This document shows, in pieces, positions 33,761 through 46,758 of a stretch of DNA of 64,000 nt. Under the pieces are notes generated by a model. That model ran no database searches. It saw only the letters and a program-made list of their open reading frames with translations, and was not told the DNA's origin. Numbering within the stretch: the first letter of the stretch is position 1; the number at the start of each line of letters is the position of its first letter. Source of the stretch: Aphelenchoides besseyi (taxonomy: Eukaryota > Nematoda > Chromadorea > Rhabditida > Aphelenchoididae); contig JAMPIQ010000003.1 in the NCBI GenBank assembly GCA_024699855.1, positions 9,362,001 through 9,426,000 on the forward strand. The letters are read 5' to 3'. Position numbers and translations under genes: made by a program.

Positions 33761-35269
33761 ATGGAGGTAGACTATTAAACTGTTTGTTTCATTGGAACGA
33801 GTTTTAGAAAAAATTCACTTATAAGATCAAATCGGTTGTTGAGTCTCTGTCCATTCAATTGACTCGTGAACTCACAACCGGGTTGCGATTTCGACGGCGA
33901 CTGCTGATCATTGGATTGGTCGGTCTTTTCGTTGTGTTTATTTACTTCTTAAAAAGCGTTGATTTGAGTCCCGAAAGAATCAGAGATCGATCAGTCAAAT
34001 GGATTCAACCGAAATTTGATTTCTCAGTCAATCGACAGCCGGTGGTTTCGCACATTCAAGTGGCAAACGAAACGACCATCTACGTTCCGTTGACTGTGAG
34101 AAGGACCGATGAACGTAAGTTTCGCACTACTTTCGTTTCAATCAAATGTGCAGATCGACTTGAAATAGCGATTGTTGTCATTGTTTACGATAACAAGACG
34201 GAGAACGAATACGTTTTACCGCAGTCCACGTTGCGGTGTTATGCTCAGGCTCACAATTATCCGCTAATCCAAGTGAATTTGTTCGATAATCCCAAATACT
34301 TGAAGCTTTGTTTCGGCAAAGACGTTAGTCACAATCAAACTCTCCAGTTGAACATGTTGTTTAGTTCATGTTTCAACGACATTGTGTGATGGCCAAACTG
34401 ATGGAAGAGTACTCACACACCGAGTGGTTCGTGTTTCTTGACGCGGACATTGGAGTCGTGAATCCGAATCATTTACTCGAGGAGTACACTCATCCCGCAG
34501 CAGATCTCGTTTTCTACGATCGTCTTTACAACTACGAGATCATGGCCGGCTCTTATTTGAGCCGAAACACGCAGTTTGCACGATCTTTCTTGAGACACTG
34601 GTCTTCTTACGAATTTAAAGTAAGAGAAGGAACAGTGCATGGAACCGACAACGGCGCGATTTCGGTAGCTCTCTCGATGTCAAAACTCAAGATTTCTTCG
34701 GTTCCAGGAAGTTTTTCTCGACCACTTCTGCGCGAGTTGTGCTCCGTTAAGACGATTCAGATGCACGATAATCTGGAAGAATTCTGAGTAAGTAGAAAGA
34801 TTGTATTTGTGTGAACGTTTTGTTTCAGGAGCTACGATGATCTTTTCCGTTACGAATCGTGTGCTCGTGAAATTCTGGGTCCAGCGGAGTGGTTAAGAAG
34901 CACCAATGGCACCCTACGACAATTGTCTTTTGGTCGTGACTATTGGGTGCGCGATGGATGGCAAACGGGATCGAAGTGGTGCGACAAAGATTTCATGTTT
35001 CATGGATGGAAGGAGAAGTTCGTTCAAAAATTGCTACTTTAGTCATCCGAAATTGTTTCAGTAAACGAGATGGCGAATGGAAGAGTATGTTTACAGTGGA
35101 AGATTTCGATTCACTCAACTGCAAAGATCCTTCAACTGTTCACTTGGCTTTTGCATACAAAGCCTCTTTTCGAGCGCCGGTCAACGAGATTCGAGATCGT
35201 TTAATGGAGGTCGGACGTGGCAGTTACGACGGCCATCTGAAACGATTGCACGAAGTCAACGAGATATGA
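33761..35269 (+). CDS. DUF273 family type II membrane protein (glycosyltransferase-like)
   Basis: A family known best from nematodes, predicted GT-A-like glycosyltransferases of the Golgi or ER lumen; the reaction is not established. Seven exons (33761-33766, 33808-34114, 34154-34323, 34365-34664, 34708-34787, 34829-35017, 35062-35269) give 419 residues; the first coding exon is only ATGGAG. A signal anchor (LLIIGLVGLFVVFIYFL) near residue 35 follows basic residues. The conserved block is complete: FQRHCVMAKLMEEY, WFVFLDADIGVVNP (with a DxD motif), DLVFYDRLYNYEIMAGSYL, FLRHWSSYEF, VHGTDNGAIS, then DYWVRDGWQTGSKWCDKD and FMFHGWKEN. Several alternative readings stop early; the model here was chosen because it restores the family order after the intron at 34665-34707 and at 35018-35061. 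Confidence 0.9.
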
Positions 35270-35666
35270 GATTTCAAGTGCGTGTATAAAAGATCTTTTT
35301 ATTACCAAATCTCATGTGCTAAATTTTTTTTCAACCGGCAAGTATATGTACCCATGGACGACAAATATCAATTGGCAATACTCTGTACAAGCAAATAACA
35401 ACTATTGCGTAGTAGCGAAATTACCGCGAGATGCAGTTAATAACAAGGTAGCAAGAATATAAATAACACAATTTAAACTTGAGTAGAGACTAAAGCAAAG
35501 TTCAAATTTACGGTTTTAAAGCACTGGAAAAGGTTGGAAAAAGATTGAGGTATAAGTCAACTTCAAAAGGCGGATGTTACATTGGCAAGAACAGTGGACG
35601 CTTGAATCCGAAGATTTAACGTCGCGCTTGAAGTGAAATTTGTGAGTGATGACCGAAATCGGGAAC
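35270..35666. other. Convergent 3' UTR region, 0.4 kb
   Basis: Lies between the tails of the DUF273 gene and the GPCR gene. Nothing else seen. Confidence 0.5.
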
Positions 35667-38600
35667 CTAAACATAAAAACGTTCACAAAGCTTCGAAATT
35701 TTGTTTACCGTTTTGAAGCAATAACACTCCAGCAATTTCAATGCCGTTGGCATCAGTTGTTTCTTCATTTGTGGCGACCAGAATATGTACCTAAACAAGT
35801 GATAAGGTATGCAAATCGCCGTTACTCACATGTAGAAGAGAACTGCGTGATGAAGATAGTAAAGAAGGTAGGTCATGAAGACGAAGAAATTCCAAAAATG
35901 TGTTGGTTTAACTTCGAAAATGGCTTCATACAAACGGATTGTATAGTTTGGCACGTTGAGCAAAACGAAAGTGCTAAACAAGCAATTAAACGATTTTGAG
36001 ATTCCATCAAACGCACCTCGTGACAATAAGCAACGATCGACTTAAAGTCAGATCCGAAGATCGTAGTTTCCCACCGTGGGATACCCGACTGGACTGCGAC
36101 GATAACTGATTGGTCACTTGGCTTTGTTGGCTGAGTAAAAACTTTTTTGCCGTTGTGGTTTCTTCCTACAAAACTTGATCGTAAACTCGAACTGAGAACT
36201 CTGTTTACCGTAAACTTTTGTCCTTCAGTTTCGGGCGGTACGCGCAAAAATCGAACTCGTAAAACACCGGACGAGTAGATTTTCATGCACTGCCGATATC
36301 GATAGATGCTCATGCTGTTCACGACCATGATCAGAATCGAGGGCACAACGGTGCACAGAATAGTGTCCAGAAGCGAGAAGAAGATGTGTAGTTCACGCAG
36401 GTTGTAACTGTAATGATGGACTGTCAATACAGCGGTTGTCGCCAATCGTTTGCAAGAGCATTTATTTCACGAATCAAAAGCTCAAAAGTCGTTTCGAAGT
36501 TTCGTACAAATTTTGTTCCGCTTTCCGCGGCTCGTCATCAAACACGTGCCGTCGCATTTTAGCAACAAACCGGAAATCGAATTACAATTCAATGGGAATT
36601 TTTCGAAAAACGGGAAACTGGCGCTCTCGGCTTCTGCAAACCACTTACTTGGCGATTTTAAAGTCCGTCTGAATGCCGCAGTAAGTGATCCCTTGCGGTG
36701 TGGGCTCCAGTCCGGCGAATATTAAACACCAACCGTACAAAGTCGAACTGAACAGAACGGTGCAGATGACCAGATGTCGCGCGAATGTTTTCGAACAAAC
36801 ACGCTTTCGAATTCCTGAAACGTAAGCGATTAGAATGGACGCTTCTTTTCGCGCTTACCCGGGCGAAACAGAACGATGGCACGATCGCAACTAACCCACG
36901 ATATCATCCAAACGCAAATAAAATCGCATGCATGCGCCAAAAACGTCAGCGTCTTGCATCCGAATTCCGAGTCCGAGTAGAAGGTGAAACCGAATGTGTT
37001 GTCCAACCACGTGATTAGAACCGTCGACAGGAACAAACAACCGCTGATGGACAGCGTGCAAAGGTAAATGTTCGAGGTCAAACGTCGTAGCCAGTAGTTT
37101 GTTCTGAAATCGTACATTCAACAAAAAGTCTAAAGATCGTCATTTTCTCGCTTGAGCGCCTTAATTGGCTCAATTGACTACTTCCTGGAAACTTTTTCGT
37201 TATGACTGTTCTTTTGATTCGTCCATCTTCTCGACGACTAATTTCAAAGACTATAATCTTTAGTGACATGCCCATTTGAGCGTTTAAAGCAGATGCGGAA
37301 GTGGAAATTGGTCGAAAAAATGAACAGAAAAAGTTCAATTTACATATTTATCTTTGCAAATAACCCTGGGATATGAGCAGTAGACGCTTTTTGTAATTAG
37401 ATGGCCAAAAGTCGTGAGTTCAATTCGATTACAAAGAGTTCATTTGGTTCAGAAACTTCAACTCGATCTTTGTCTTCATCTTTGAGTTTGATTTCAACTA
37501 AATGTACCGGTAATGAATGCCTTCACACATCTATCGAATACGAACAAGTCCAAAAACAACGATACTTCTTTGACTGCCAACAACATTTGACGTTTGTGCA
37601 AATGGGAGATTAAAATACGTACAAAATGTTGAAGACTTAATTGAAGAGAGTTCACTGTTAAACTTCGAAGCCAAAAGTTCAATCGCTGATCTAACTAGTC
37701 AATCGACATTCTTAGTTCAAAACAGTTCGAAGAATTCGACAACAACGCCCACGCTATTTTTGGTGACCTTAAGATCGAAATGCGAACAGGAAATTTTGAA
37801 CGACCAATCATCTTCTACAATCGGTCTTACACATTGTGCTCTAACTACGAACTTCAGGCTTCTTCTTGGAACTATAAACCAAACTAGTAATCGCGCATCG
37901 ACCAGTTCAACTCTTTTTCGCTTCAACGTCACCACAGTTTTGGGTTAAGGTCGTTCGATTGAATTTGACGAATCCCCGAGCGCACCATTCGACTTCAACC
38001 CACGTCTCTGCGTTCATTGGAAGACCGGCGCCGTTTCCAGCCTTCGAATTTCGTTTGCTAATTCTTAATTTCCCTCTGCACTTTCTCGTTTGACGACTCC
38101 ACGGTCATCAAACCCGAAATAAGTTGAAGGTCGCGATTAAACCAAGTAACCGGGAATAGCGATTTAACCAATGATTAGACTGACGTCCGAGGACTCTCGA
38201 AGTACCTGAAGATCTCGAATTTTAACCATCGCATTCGCGTCCAATCGATCAGCTTGTGATTTTTTGTTTGTCCGTAAGATTCCAACGGCAATTTCGAAAA
38301 ATAACTTTTCAAAATCGCCCGCAGTCACGTTTCCCATTCGAACAGGACGCCAATTTGCGACGACAATCCAAAATCCGAGTGAGTTGACAAGCGGACGTCT
38401 TTTTTTGAAAAACGTGGGAATGAAAAGTCGAAAAACCCGAATGGCAAACTGACGTTCTTGTTTTTGTTCGCTTGTTTTTGATCGATCGAGCAAAACGGCA
38501 CGCAGAAGACGTGCAAACATTTCGATGTTTTTTGCTAGAATGCGCGGAAACGTTTTAAGAAATTGAACGCGCGTTTTTTGCTTAATCGTCTCCATTTGTT

Positions 38601-38946
38601 TTGTATTTTGACCTTCGAGTGGACTTTGCAAGGAAACTCTACGGTAGCGCGTTTGCAGGAAAAATACAACGAAAATAAGTCGACAATCACAAGACCGTCT
38701 TCCAGTATCTTACCGTATCAACATCAGGGCCATGCAGTTGCCCAATATGCCGACAACACAGAAGATCGGTAGGAAGTGTCGGGCGTAATATCGCAGGTCT
38801 AGAAAGAGCCGTTCATTTGCGTGAAGACTGAACGACGAGGTTTCTTCTTTGTAGTCTTCGTCCACGATCTCAACGAACGGAATCGAAGTGGTGGCTGCGA
38901 GCAACGTCGCCGTTGTCAACTGATCAGTTGAGTTTAGTGGTAACAT
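35667..38946 (-). CDS. Rhodopsin-type GPCR, neuropeptide (FMRFamide-receptor-like)
   Basis: Seven-helix plasma-membrane receptor, 422 residues from seven exons (38714-38946, 36859-37103, 36649-36814, 36075-36407, 36017-36040, 35830-35973, 35667-35790). Seen: N-glycosylation-type site in the N-terminal tail (LPLNSTDQ), TM1 with GILGNCMALMLIR, TM2 LCTLSISGCLFLSTVLI, TM3 preceded by the disulfide Cys (FGCKTLTFLAH) and ending WVSCDRAI (a DRA variant of DRY), TM5, a long intracellular loop 3 of about 75 residues, TM6 TSTFVLLNVPNYTIRLYEA and TM7 ending HHAVLFYMYIFWSP, a pattern typical of FMRFamide/FRPR receptors rather than NPxxY. Exon 5 is a 24-nt microexon and is needed to keep TM6 in frame. The first intron is 1.6 kb and contains open frames (38164-38631 minus, 37401-37613 plus) without recognisable content. 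Ligand unknown. Confidence 0.85.
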
Positions 38947-41900
38947 TTTGGAGTTCACATAAAAATGGAATGAAGACTCTTGGCTTCGTTCATGAAGATC
39001 TGCAATAAAAACAACACATGAATACTTATAAGTCAAAATGCGTCGATAAACAAAAAGACGAAAACTCTGCGGCGTGTTCGAAAACGTTTCTAAGAAACAA
39101 CCGTATGTTTGTTACTGACAAAGTTGAGAATAAGAACGTCCAGCGCGCTTTAATCGACCGCCCAGTGGTGGGCTCCGCCTTCGTTGAGGGGAAGTTGAAG
39201 AGTACGAATAAGAACGTAATTTTTGGGTAAACGAAAACAAATTGCTCCAATCAATTAAGTCCAAAATCATTAAGAAACAGAGTTAACTCCTCACTAAGTG
39301 CTTTCATCTCAACCAACATTAAACTCAGCAATGCGAACCAATCGAACGTATACGTTCTATGAACGTAAAAGTAGCGTATTGCTGTGTATTTGCTTTTTAG
39401 AAGAAACACAAATCACACTCTGCGGTCGAAGACGTTCAATCGAAATCCCACGAGAATCAGAGGGCAGGCGAGTTTGATGAACGAGCGGCGAATTGGTTGT
39501 TTGCGTCGATTCGAAAGTGAATTGAAATCTCGAATTCGGTAAAATTTTATTAGAACCCAAAAGTTTTAGGAAACAATCTAATTATCAGACGAATAACATC
39601 TCATCGGTATATCCATTTATAAGGCTCGTAAGCGTACGATTAGAAGCGCCGATAATGGAATGTTCGCAACCGCCAATTACAAACATTTTTCAGTAAAAAA
39701 TGTCAAAGAGGTTCATGTCCAAAGACGCTTATGAAAATCGGTTTTGTTGGAAAGTCATGTTCAATACACTCATCCAACGAAGCTTTCGATTTGAGCCAAA
39801 AACCAACAGAAGTTCGAAGCAACGATTAAACGCATTAGCTCAAAAACGAGAAAATTGGATGAGAAAAGCTGAACGACAAGCAGAGATAACTAGTGGGTTT
39901 CGAACAAGCGACAGAACAAAGAAAATCGAGGACGATAAAGAGCAGCTGCTCATATCCAGTCGCCGTTCATCGAACGTCCGAAATACTCCGACGGAAACAA
40001 GCAACCAGGCCTCTGGAAAAACTAACCAAGTGCTTCTGAGGACCAGTGGAAAGAATTACGATGCGTGGAACAGAAAATGTTCGAACAGCAGCGGCGCGCA
40101 AAAGACCCAAAGAAAGGAAAGGCCACACGAGATTTTTGAGATCCCAAACGCCTAGCACGGTTAATCCGATTAAGTCAACATTCAATCAACAAAACTCCAC
40201 GACGCATGACGCTACATAGGGACATTTTGGCATCAAAGTTGTCGGGGAGTGTTAATACGAAATAAGCGAACATCTACGATCGATGTTCGTATTTGAAAGC
40301 CAAGTCACGATCTTAACATTCAATTTGTCATTTGCAGTAGAAGTTTCGGGAAAACAAGTCAAAAACAGGCAATCGAAGAGGCCTGTTCAATTACCGAACA
40401 ACTTCTTCGCTCTTGCATTTTGGATTTCCGTTTGGTCCCCACACACGCGCAAATCTTCACAGATGAATTGAATGGGCGTCTAATTTTTGAATTGCCCTCA
40501 AGCAGCGATTAAAATACTTGGATTGTGAAGCGCAATGGCAAATACCCTCAAGAGTAAAAATCTTGATTATGACGTGGTGTGTTTATGCACAGAAACCAAA
40601 GTCGGTCACTATGCCGGAAAGCGATCCGAAAGTGCACTACGAAGACAACGTTCATGACGACGTTCATCAAAGTTTAATAGTATGTGCAAAGATTACTTCG
40701 ATTCAGACATCCCATACGATTAAAAGGCAACTCAGCTGTTGAATAGAAAAATGACGTTGAATACGAAATTTCTCATTAACACGTCACTCGTCCTATTACA
40801 CGATCGAAACAGTCATAGCATTAATTAAGCAACATAAGAGCAAGTCATTAGCAATAAGTTTGTCGATAACACAAGAGCTACAATAAGCTTGAAATTCGTA
40901 AAGCAATCAAGAGCTAAAACTAATGTCCGTTTACACTTTTAATCTTACGCTTTGGACGAAATGAGAAGATCGGCAATGAATTGAGTACGAAAAGATTATC
41001 CACGTATCTCCGACCAAAGGTGCGGTAATTGGCATCAGAAACGTTGAAGACAAGTTTTCTTGGACCTGTCATTGTACTCAACTCCGATAATACAAAGGTC
41101 ATGGATCCAAAGGAATTGTAATATTTGATCGATGTGAATGAACACAAATTGAAAACTCGAATTGCCGAGATATATCGACCAAAGAACAAATTGTTCGTAA
41201 TAATTCGAGAAACATCAAAAAAGATAACAAAACGAGAAACAAACACCCCGTGGGCCAACGAAGTACTTCGAGGAAAATGCAGTCCAAGAAGACCGAAAAT
41301 GACGACGTGCATCGACCAAAAAAAAAGTAAAAAAAGAACGACTCGGTTATACAAACCGAAGAGAACTGCAGAACATAATCCACTTCGGACGTTTATGGCA
41401 CAGCGGAACGAAAAAGCAAGAAACTCAAAACTTCGAACCGAAAAGCCACTGAACGAGGTGCACAGAAGACTATGAGGTGGTCGAGATCATTGGTCAATTG
41501 CTAACTCAATTTGCAACTTAACGACATTCGGAATCGACAGTCGAAGTACGGGAACTTTAGAAGAAAGAACATTCTAAATGAATGTCTTTTCGCTGTTATA
41601 TAAGAACAAAGTACTTAACAGAAGTGATTAGGTCACCTTGAATTCTTGATTAATGTCTTCGTAGCCTTTGTTTCTGTAAACCTACGAGTCAGAAAAAGTA
41701 AATCGCCCAAACTTGAACGTAACGTTTTTGAACCGACTTTTCCGTCAATCACCGAGCGATTCCTTTGGCCTCTGACCAGAAAAGACAACATAGTGAGAAG
41801 GTGAAACATATGTCTAATAGTCCAAATTTCTCAAATAAAATTTCTGTTTAATGAATAGTTTGGTCAGCTCGTGTCCAATTACTATATCGACAACCACAGA

Positions 41901-43954
41901 AGCATAAAGCATTTGTAAACACTCAACAAGTTTGTCCATAAAATTGATTCGATCAAATGTCTTGGCGTTTTTTACTCAAACCTCAAGATGATTCGTCAAA
42001 CTCAAGCTAATCCTAAACTTTCGTTTTCTTTGCTTTGACTCATAAACTTCGATTTACCGCCGACGAACCTCATTAACTGAGCGCCGCTGTTGTATTCGGA
42101 ATATCAACCCAAATCGGCGTATGCAGCTCGACGGCAATCGGGTTTCCTCAATTAAAATTTTGGCGAAGTCGATCGCGCAACGCCTCAGAAAGAAAATAAT
42201 TGCAACGCGAATTTCACTTTCGGTTTTGAGTTTGAGACTTTCCATTGACCAGATTTCTATTTTACTTTTGATCACAAAAGCACTGATTTCGAGGGAAGGT
42301 CAGTGATCATAAAGAAGCGGCTACTTTGCGTTATCATCTTCATTGTTAAACCTGAATTAAAATGCTTCTTATTGTCGTGCAGTTGACTAAATGAAACAGT
42401 TGCTCTTGCTTGCAAACGCTTCATCTTGTTACAGAAATTGATCTCAACGTCACTTTAATGCTCAAACCACTGACTGAACAAACATCCGCAGTCTCGGGTT
42501 ATTCATTTTGCCAACGATTTTAGTAAAGTACCCTCTTGACTACCTCCTCTACACAAGCTTCTGATTCTCTATCGGCTCCACACATCAGGGCTGATGGTTG
42601 GTTGTTGTGAAATACGTTCATTAACCTTCTCAATTTGCGTAGTCGCACAATCGTCGTCTTTCATTCGACGGCAAATTGCGCTGATTGGCATTTCCAGTTT
42701 TTTTGCGCCAAAAAGCGTCCACCTGCGCACAGCGCCGACCGTGACCGAATTCACTTCAAATCCAACGGCACTTTAGCGTCCGAACGGAGTTCATAAAAAA
42801 GTTGGAAGCGCGTCGATTTCTTAATTCAAATGACTTTTTTTCGGCACCATCAGATACAGTCACCCGTTTTTCTTCGAACAATTGAGTGCGATCATTCACT
42901 TTTCTTTGCGAACTTTCAATTCCCATTGATCACACACGTTCGATTGCTTACTGATTTTGAGTGATATGTGAAACGCAGTGGGATTCATGAGCATAAGAGC
43001 TTGTCGTAGGAATTCATGTGTTGATTTGGTCTGTTCGTCTTGTAGACGTGGTATCATCCGCTCTTGCGGTTCTTCAGTTATTGTGATGTGGGAATAACCG
43101 TATATGCAGACTTTGAAACATTTTTACTTTCACAGATCGGTGGTCACAAGCTTCCAATTCCCATCAATGCGTCGAAACTAACTTCACGAAGTTATTGAGT
43201 GTGCACACGTTCGTTTTGAACGTTGCGCGATTTGCGTTTCCGTTTTTGAGTGCGACGGCTTTTTAAATTGAGTTTTGTTTTGCGACGTCTGCGATGGACG
43301 TCAAGGATCGGAAAGTGAAATTTGCGTGTTTTCTTTTCTGGCGCACGTCTTCGGATTGACCCGCAAATTGGATGCCATTAAATTACCGTCGACTCGCGCA
43401 CCCACCGCTAAGCCACTTAAGCGAAAGGGCGGAGAGTTCGCTTACTGGTTTCTGCGATCCACGTATTCGATCCAAGTTTCGCCGCTTTTCATTTAAGTGG
43501 TTGAAAGCAATACCTCGCAGTTGACCTTTGACTCTCCTTAGATTACTGTAAACGTTACGGTTATCTAAGCTTTGACTTTAAACGAGACTTTTAACTTCGT
43601 GTTTATGTTGAAATGACAAAGGTTTTTGATTGCAACTTTTGATACCAAGAAATGTGTTTTCTTCGGACCTTTTCATTCAGATTTAAAAAACTTTAGTTGA
43701 AAGGAAGGTTATTGCGGGGCGCTGTGGTTTACATTCTCATTTTTCGTCTTGAAAACTTATGTTTTGACGTGATATCGTCCATAAACTTATAGTCAGTTTT
43801 AGGTTTAAATCTTAGTTGCAATTCATGAAAATTGCTGTTCGATTCAAAGAGTTTGGTTGATTTTTGTTTTACTATCACGATACTTACCAGTGGTCTATCG
43901 ACCGGCTTATTGACATATCCTCTGGTTGTTGCTAAGTATTGGACTATTTGAACG
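38947..43954. other. Large gene-poor spacer, 5 kb
   Basis: Upstream of both the GPCR (leftward) and the ZP gene (rightward). Two medium frames stand out but are not supported as genes: 39700-40155 plus (151 codons, basic, Ser/Lys/Arg rich, no motif) and 40920-41354 minus (144 codons, beginning MYNRVVLFLLFFWSMHVVIF, hydrophobic, overlapped by a Lys-rich plus frame). Neither shows splice signals consistent with its neighbours. 42054-42780 is open on both strands without sense. Likely regulatory DNA for the two developmental genes. Confidence 0.45.
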
Positions 43955-46758
43955 ATGAGGCGTCCGTTCTTCTTATTTGTAAGTCCACATTCATGTTGCC
44001 TTTACGACTGTCTGTCTCAGCTAATATCTTGGTGCTCTATTGGACTGATTCGAGCTGTAACGATTGACAATGATCTAATCGGAGAGCCAGACATCGAATG
44101 TATGGAGCACGAGATTCGAGTTTACATCAAGACTCGGAAGGTCTTCTCCGGTATCTACGTGCCGTAAAGAGCTTTATCTATTCTAATTGTTTTGCAGGCC
44201 GAATTTATGCAAAAGGCAGAGCTGAAGATCCGGAATGCGCCAAAAGCGATTTTGCGCAATTGCACACCAAGAAACCGCGTTTCGATTTGTCGTTGGGACA
44301 ATGCGGAATGAAAAGTCTAAGATCGGTAAGATGACCAAACAGCTTAATAAGCAAGTCAAAACTCAGATGGAACCTCGTGGCATGTACTATGGCATTACAC
44401 TTGTTGTATCGTTTCATCCACTTTTCATTACAAAAGTTGACCAAGCTTTTCACGTCAAATGTTTCTTCGAAGAAGCGAACAAAGGACTCACAGCCGAATT
44501 GGGTGTTAGGTAAGTGAACGATAAAATTTAATCATTTGGACCTTGAATTTCAGTATGATACCAACAACTGAAGTTGAGGCTCGACACGGAATTCCCGGCT
44601 GCACGTATTCGATTCACCGTTCAACAATTGAAGACCTACGACAAGGAAAACCGGCGGGAACTGCCGTTCAGTTCGCAAAGGTCGGCGACAAAGGTACGAT
44701 CGCATATTGTCCAACGAGTTCTTGAATCCACTTTTTATTATAAAAAATTTAAAAGTATTTGATTGCCATTGAGCAATTTTAAAGAAACAAAGATGCAATA
44801 AAATCTGATTATAGTTCTTCATCAATGGCATTGCGATGACAGTAGGCTTCGAATAAGTGCACTAGATGACGGATAATCAAACTTTCAGGCATGTACGGTA
44901 TTTTGCTGAAGAATTGTTACGTAACTGACGGTGTGAAGCAGCGTGCTGAAGTTATCGATTCACGAGGTTGTCCAGTGGATCCGGTGCTTATTACCGGTGT
45001 CATGTATTCGGACGATCTACAACGAGCATATGCCGAGTCAACCGTTTTTAAGTTTGCTGATCGACCGGGAGTTTGGTTTTTCTGCGAAGTTCGAATGTGC
45101 ATGAAGAAGAATGGAATGTGTGATGGAGTGACAGTAAGTCCAAAAACCCGTATAGTTTTGATAATAACCTAATTGTTTAGCCACCAGCTTGTGCTACAAC
45201 AATGCCGGGTAAAAAGAAAGAAAAAGGTCGAAGTCGTTTGACTAGTGAAGAAGAAACTGAAGAGTCGACAGGCAATGAAGGAGAAGAAGAAGAGAACGAA
45301 TCTCGTGTTAAAACGGAAAACGAAATCACGGAGGATGGAGACGCTGAGGCTCAGACTTCAACAGACGGTGAAGATGAAGAGACGCCCATGGAAGCGTTGT
45401 CTAAGCGCGGTCGTAGTGGTGCCAATCGAAACTCGGTTACTGAAGCACCGGAAACTGACGACTCCAATCATTACACATCATCCACAGAATCAGAAGACGA
45501 TTACACGGACACAACTGCACCCTATCCACCAACTACTAAACAGCGACAACCGAAAACCGGTGAACGGTCGAATGGGAATCGCGGCAAAAATGATGGACGG
45601 ACACGTGGTAACAAGCGAAAACAACTGGAAGCGTAAGTTCAAAACATCAAATATCACAATTTTTGTTTAGTGACAATAACGAAAACTCGATTGGCAATGG
45701 ACGAAGTTCATACGGTAACGGTCTTCCATCTCCGATTTCTTCTGATGAGCAATCGACTGCGGAAAAGGGACCAACGGTCTTCGGTCCCGGTCTCTCTCCC
45801 GACCAAGATCTCGCATTTGGAGGGGATGCACAGCGAAAGGTTCTTGGTCAACATGATGGCTCTTCTGTGTCCTTAAAACCGCAGCGATCGGAAGTTGTAA
45901 CAACCGACTTTGAGACGAACGACGATCTTCAGCCGCAACGAAATGATAAACCAACAACTACGTTACCTTCGGGCACAAAGAAAGGTAAAGTTGTAACAAT
46001 AAGAATCGGGTTAAAGAATGTGTGTTTTCAGATTACGTTGACTATGATTCAGATGTCACGATTCCACCAACACTCACTGATCTTCTTTCCAATTTACCGC
46101 AAGACATCAGTGCCGATAGTATTCAAAAAATGTTCCGTGACTCGGTTGCCGATCGACGTGCTTTGTTAAACAGTTTTGACATTCTGATGAGTCGAGTGAG
46201 TTTACATTTTTTCAAAGCCTAAGCCTTAATTTTTAGTTGGCGAAAGAAGAGGAACGTAATAAACAACAACAACGTCAAGCAGCCCAACAATCCACTGGTA
46301 AGAAGAACAATACAAAACGTAAAGTCGGTGATCGAATTGACACAATGGAGGTTAGTTAACAGTTAAATTTCCTTTACTTTCATATCTTAGGTCTCGTGGG
46401 ATTCTCATCGAATGCTACGTGACGAACCGCTGATACCGGAAGACGGAGTTCCGAGAATCACCGGTCAGCTGTTGATTTACGATTTGGACGAAACACCGCC
46501 GAATAGTCTCGAAAAAGAAAACGGTGAGTTATAGAGCTGATACAAGTAACCTAATTCGTTATAGAAAAAACGAATAAGTCATCTCGATTCTCTTGTGCTA
46601 TCAGTCGCGAAGGTTTGATTGTAATGGCAATGAGCATGGGATCCTTGGTATCGACTCTGCTCTTCGTTATCGGTTTCATGTGCTTCAAACAACACGGACG
46701 TCCAAGACCCAAACCAACGGGATCGTTGAACAAGAAAACACTTTCATTATACACGTGA
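43955..46758 (+). CDS. Cuticlin-like ZP-domain transmembrane protein
   Basis: Extracellular matrix protein of the cuticle or apical epidermis. Twelve exons (43955-43978, 44021-44150, 44198-44325, 44367-44509, 44554-44693, 44889-45133, 45181-45632, 45671-45984, 46032-46195, 46237-46350, 46391-46523, 46565-46758) give 726 residues. A signal-like start MRRPFFLFLISWCSIGLIRA leads into the ZP domain: TIDNDLIGEPDIECMEHEIR, IKTRKVFSGRIYAKG, CGMKS, the ZP-N half; then GCTYSIHR, KNCYVTDG, VIDSRGCPVDP, FKFADRPGVWFFCEVRMCM (ZP-C half). A ~330-residue acidic, Ser/Thr-rich low-complexity stalk follows, then a short Gln/Lys-rich helix, and one membrane helix (LIVMAMSMGSLVSTLLFVIG) near the C terminus with a basic cytosolic tail. 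Cuticlins are usually cleaved after ZP; possible basic sites (GKKKEKGRSR) lie directly after the domain. AATAAA near 46908. Confidence 0.92.

Noticed and set aside
38164..38631. 155-codon minus-strand frame inside the first GPCR intron
   Set aside because: Basic, repetitive composition, no recognisable motif, no splice context; could be a nested gene but evidence is too weak.
39700..40155. 151-codon plus-strand frame in the large spacer
   Set aside because: Low-complexity basic text without domain; a lone frame of this length is possible by chance in 5 kb.
40920..41475. Overlapping 144-codon minus and 116-codon plus frames
   Set aside because: They cannot both be real, and neither has family motifs or intron structure; the hydrophobic minus start is the complement of Lys-rich plus text.
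42569..42776. Frames open on both strands
   Set aside because: Mutual shadows without motifs.
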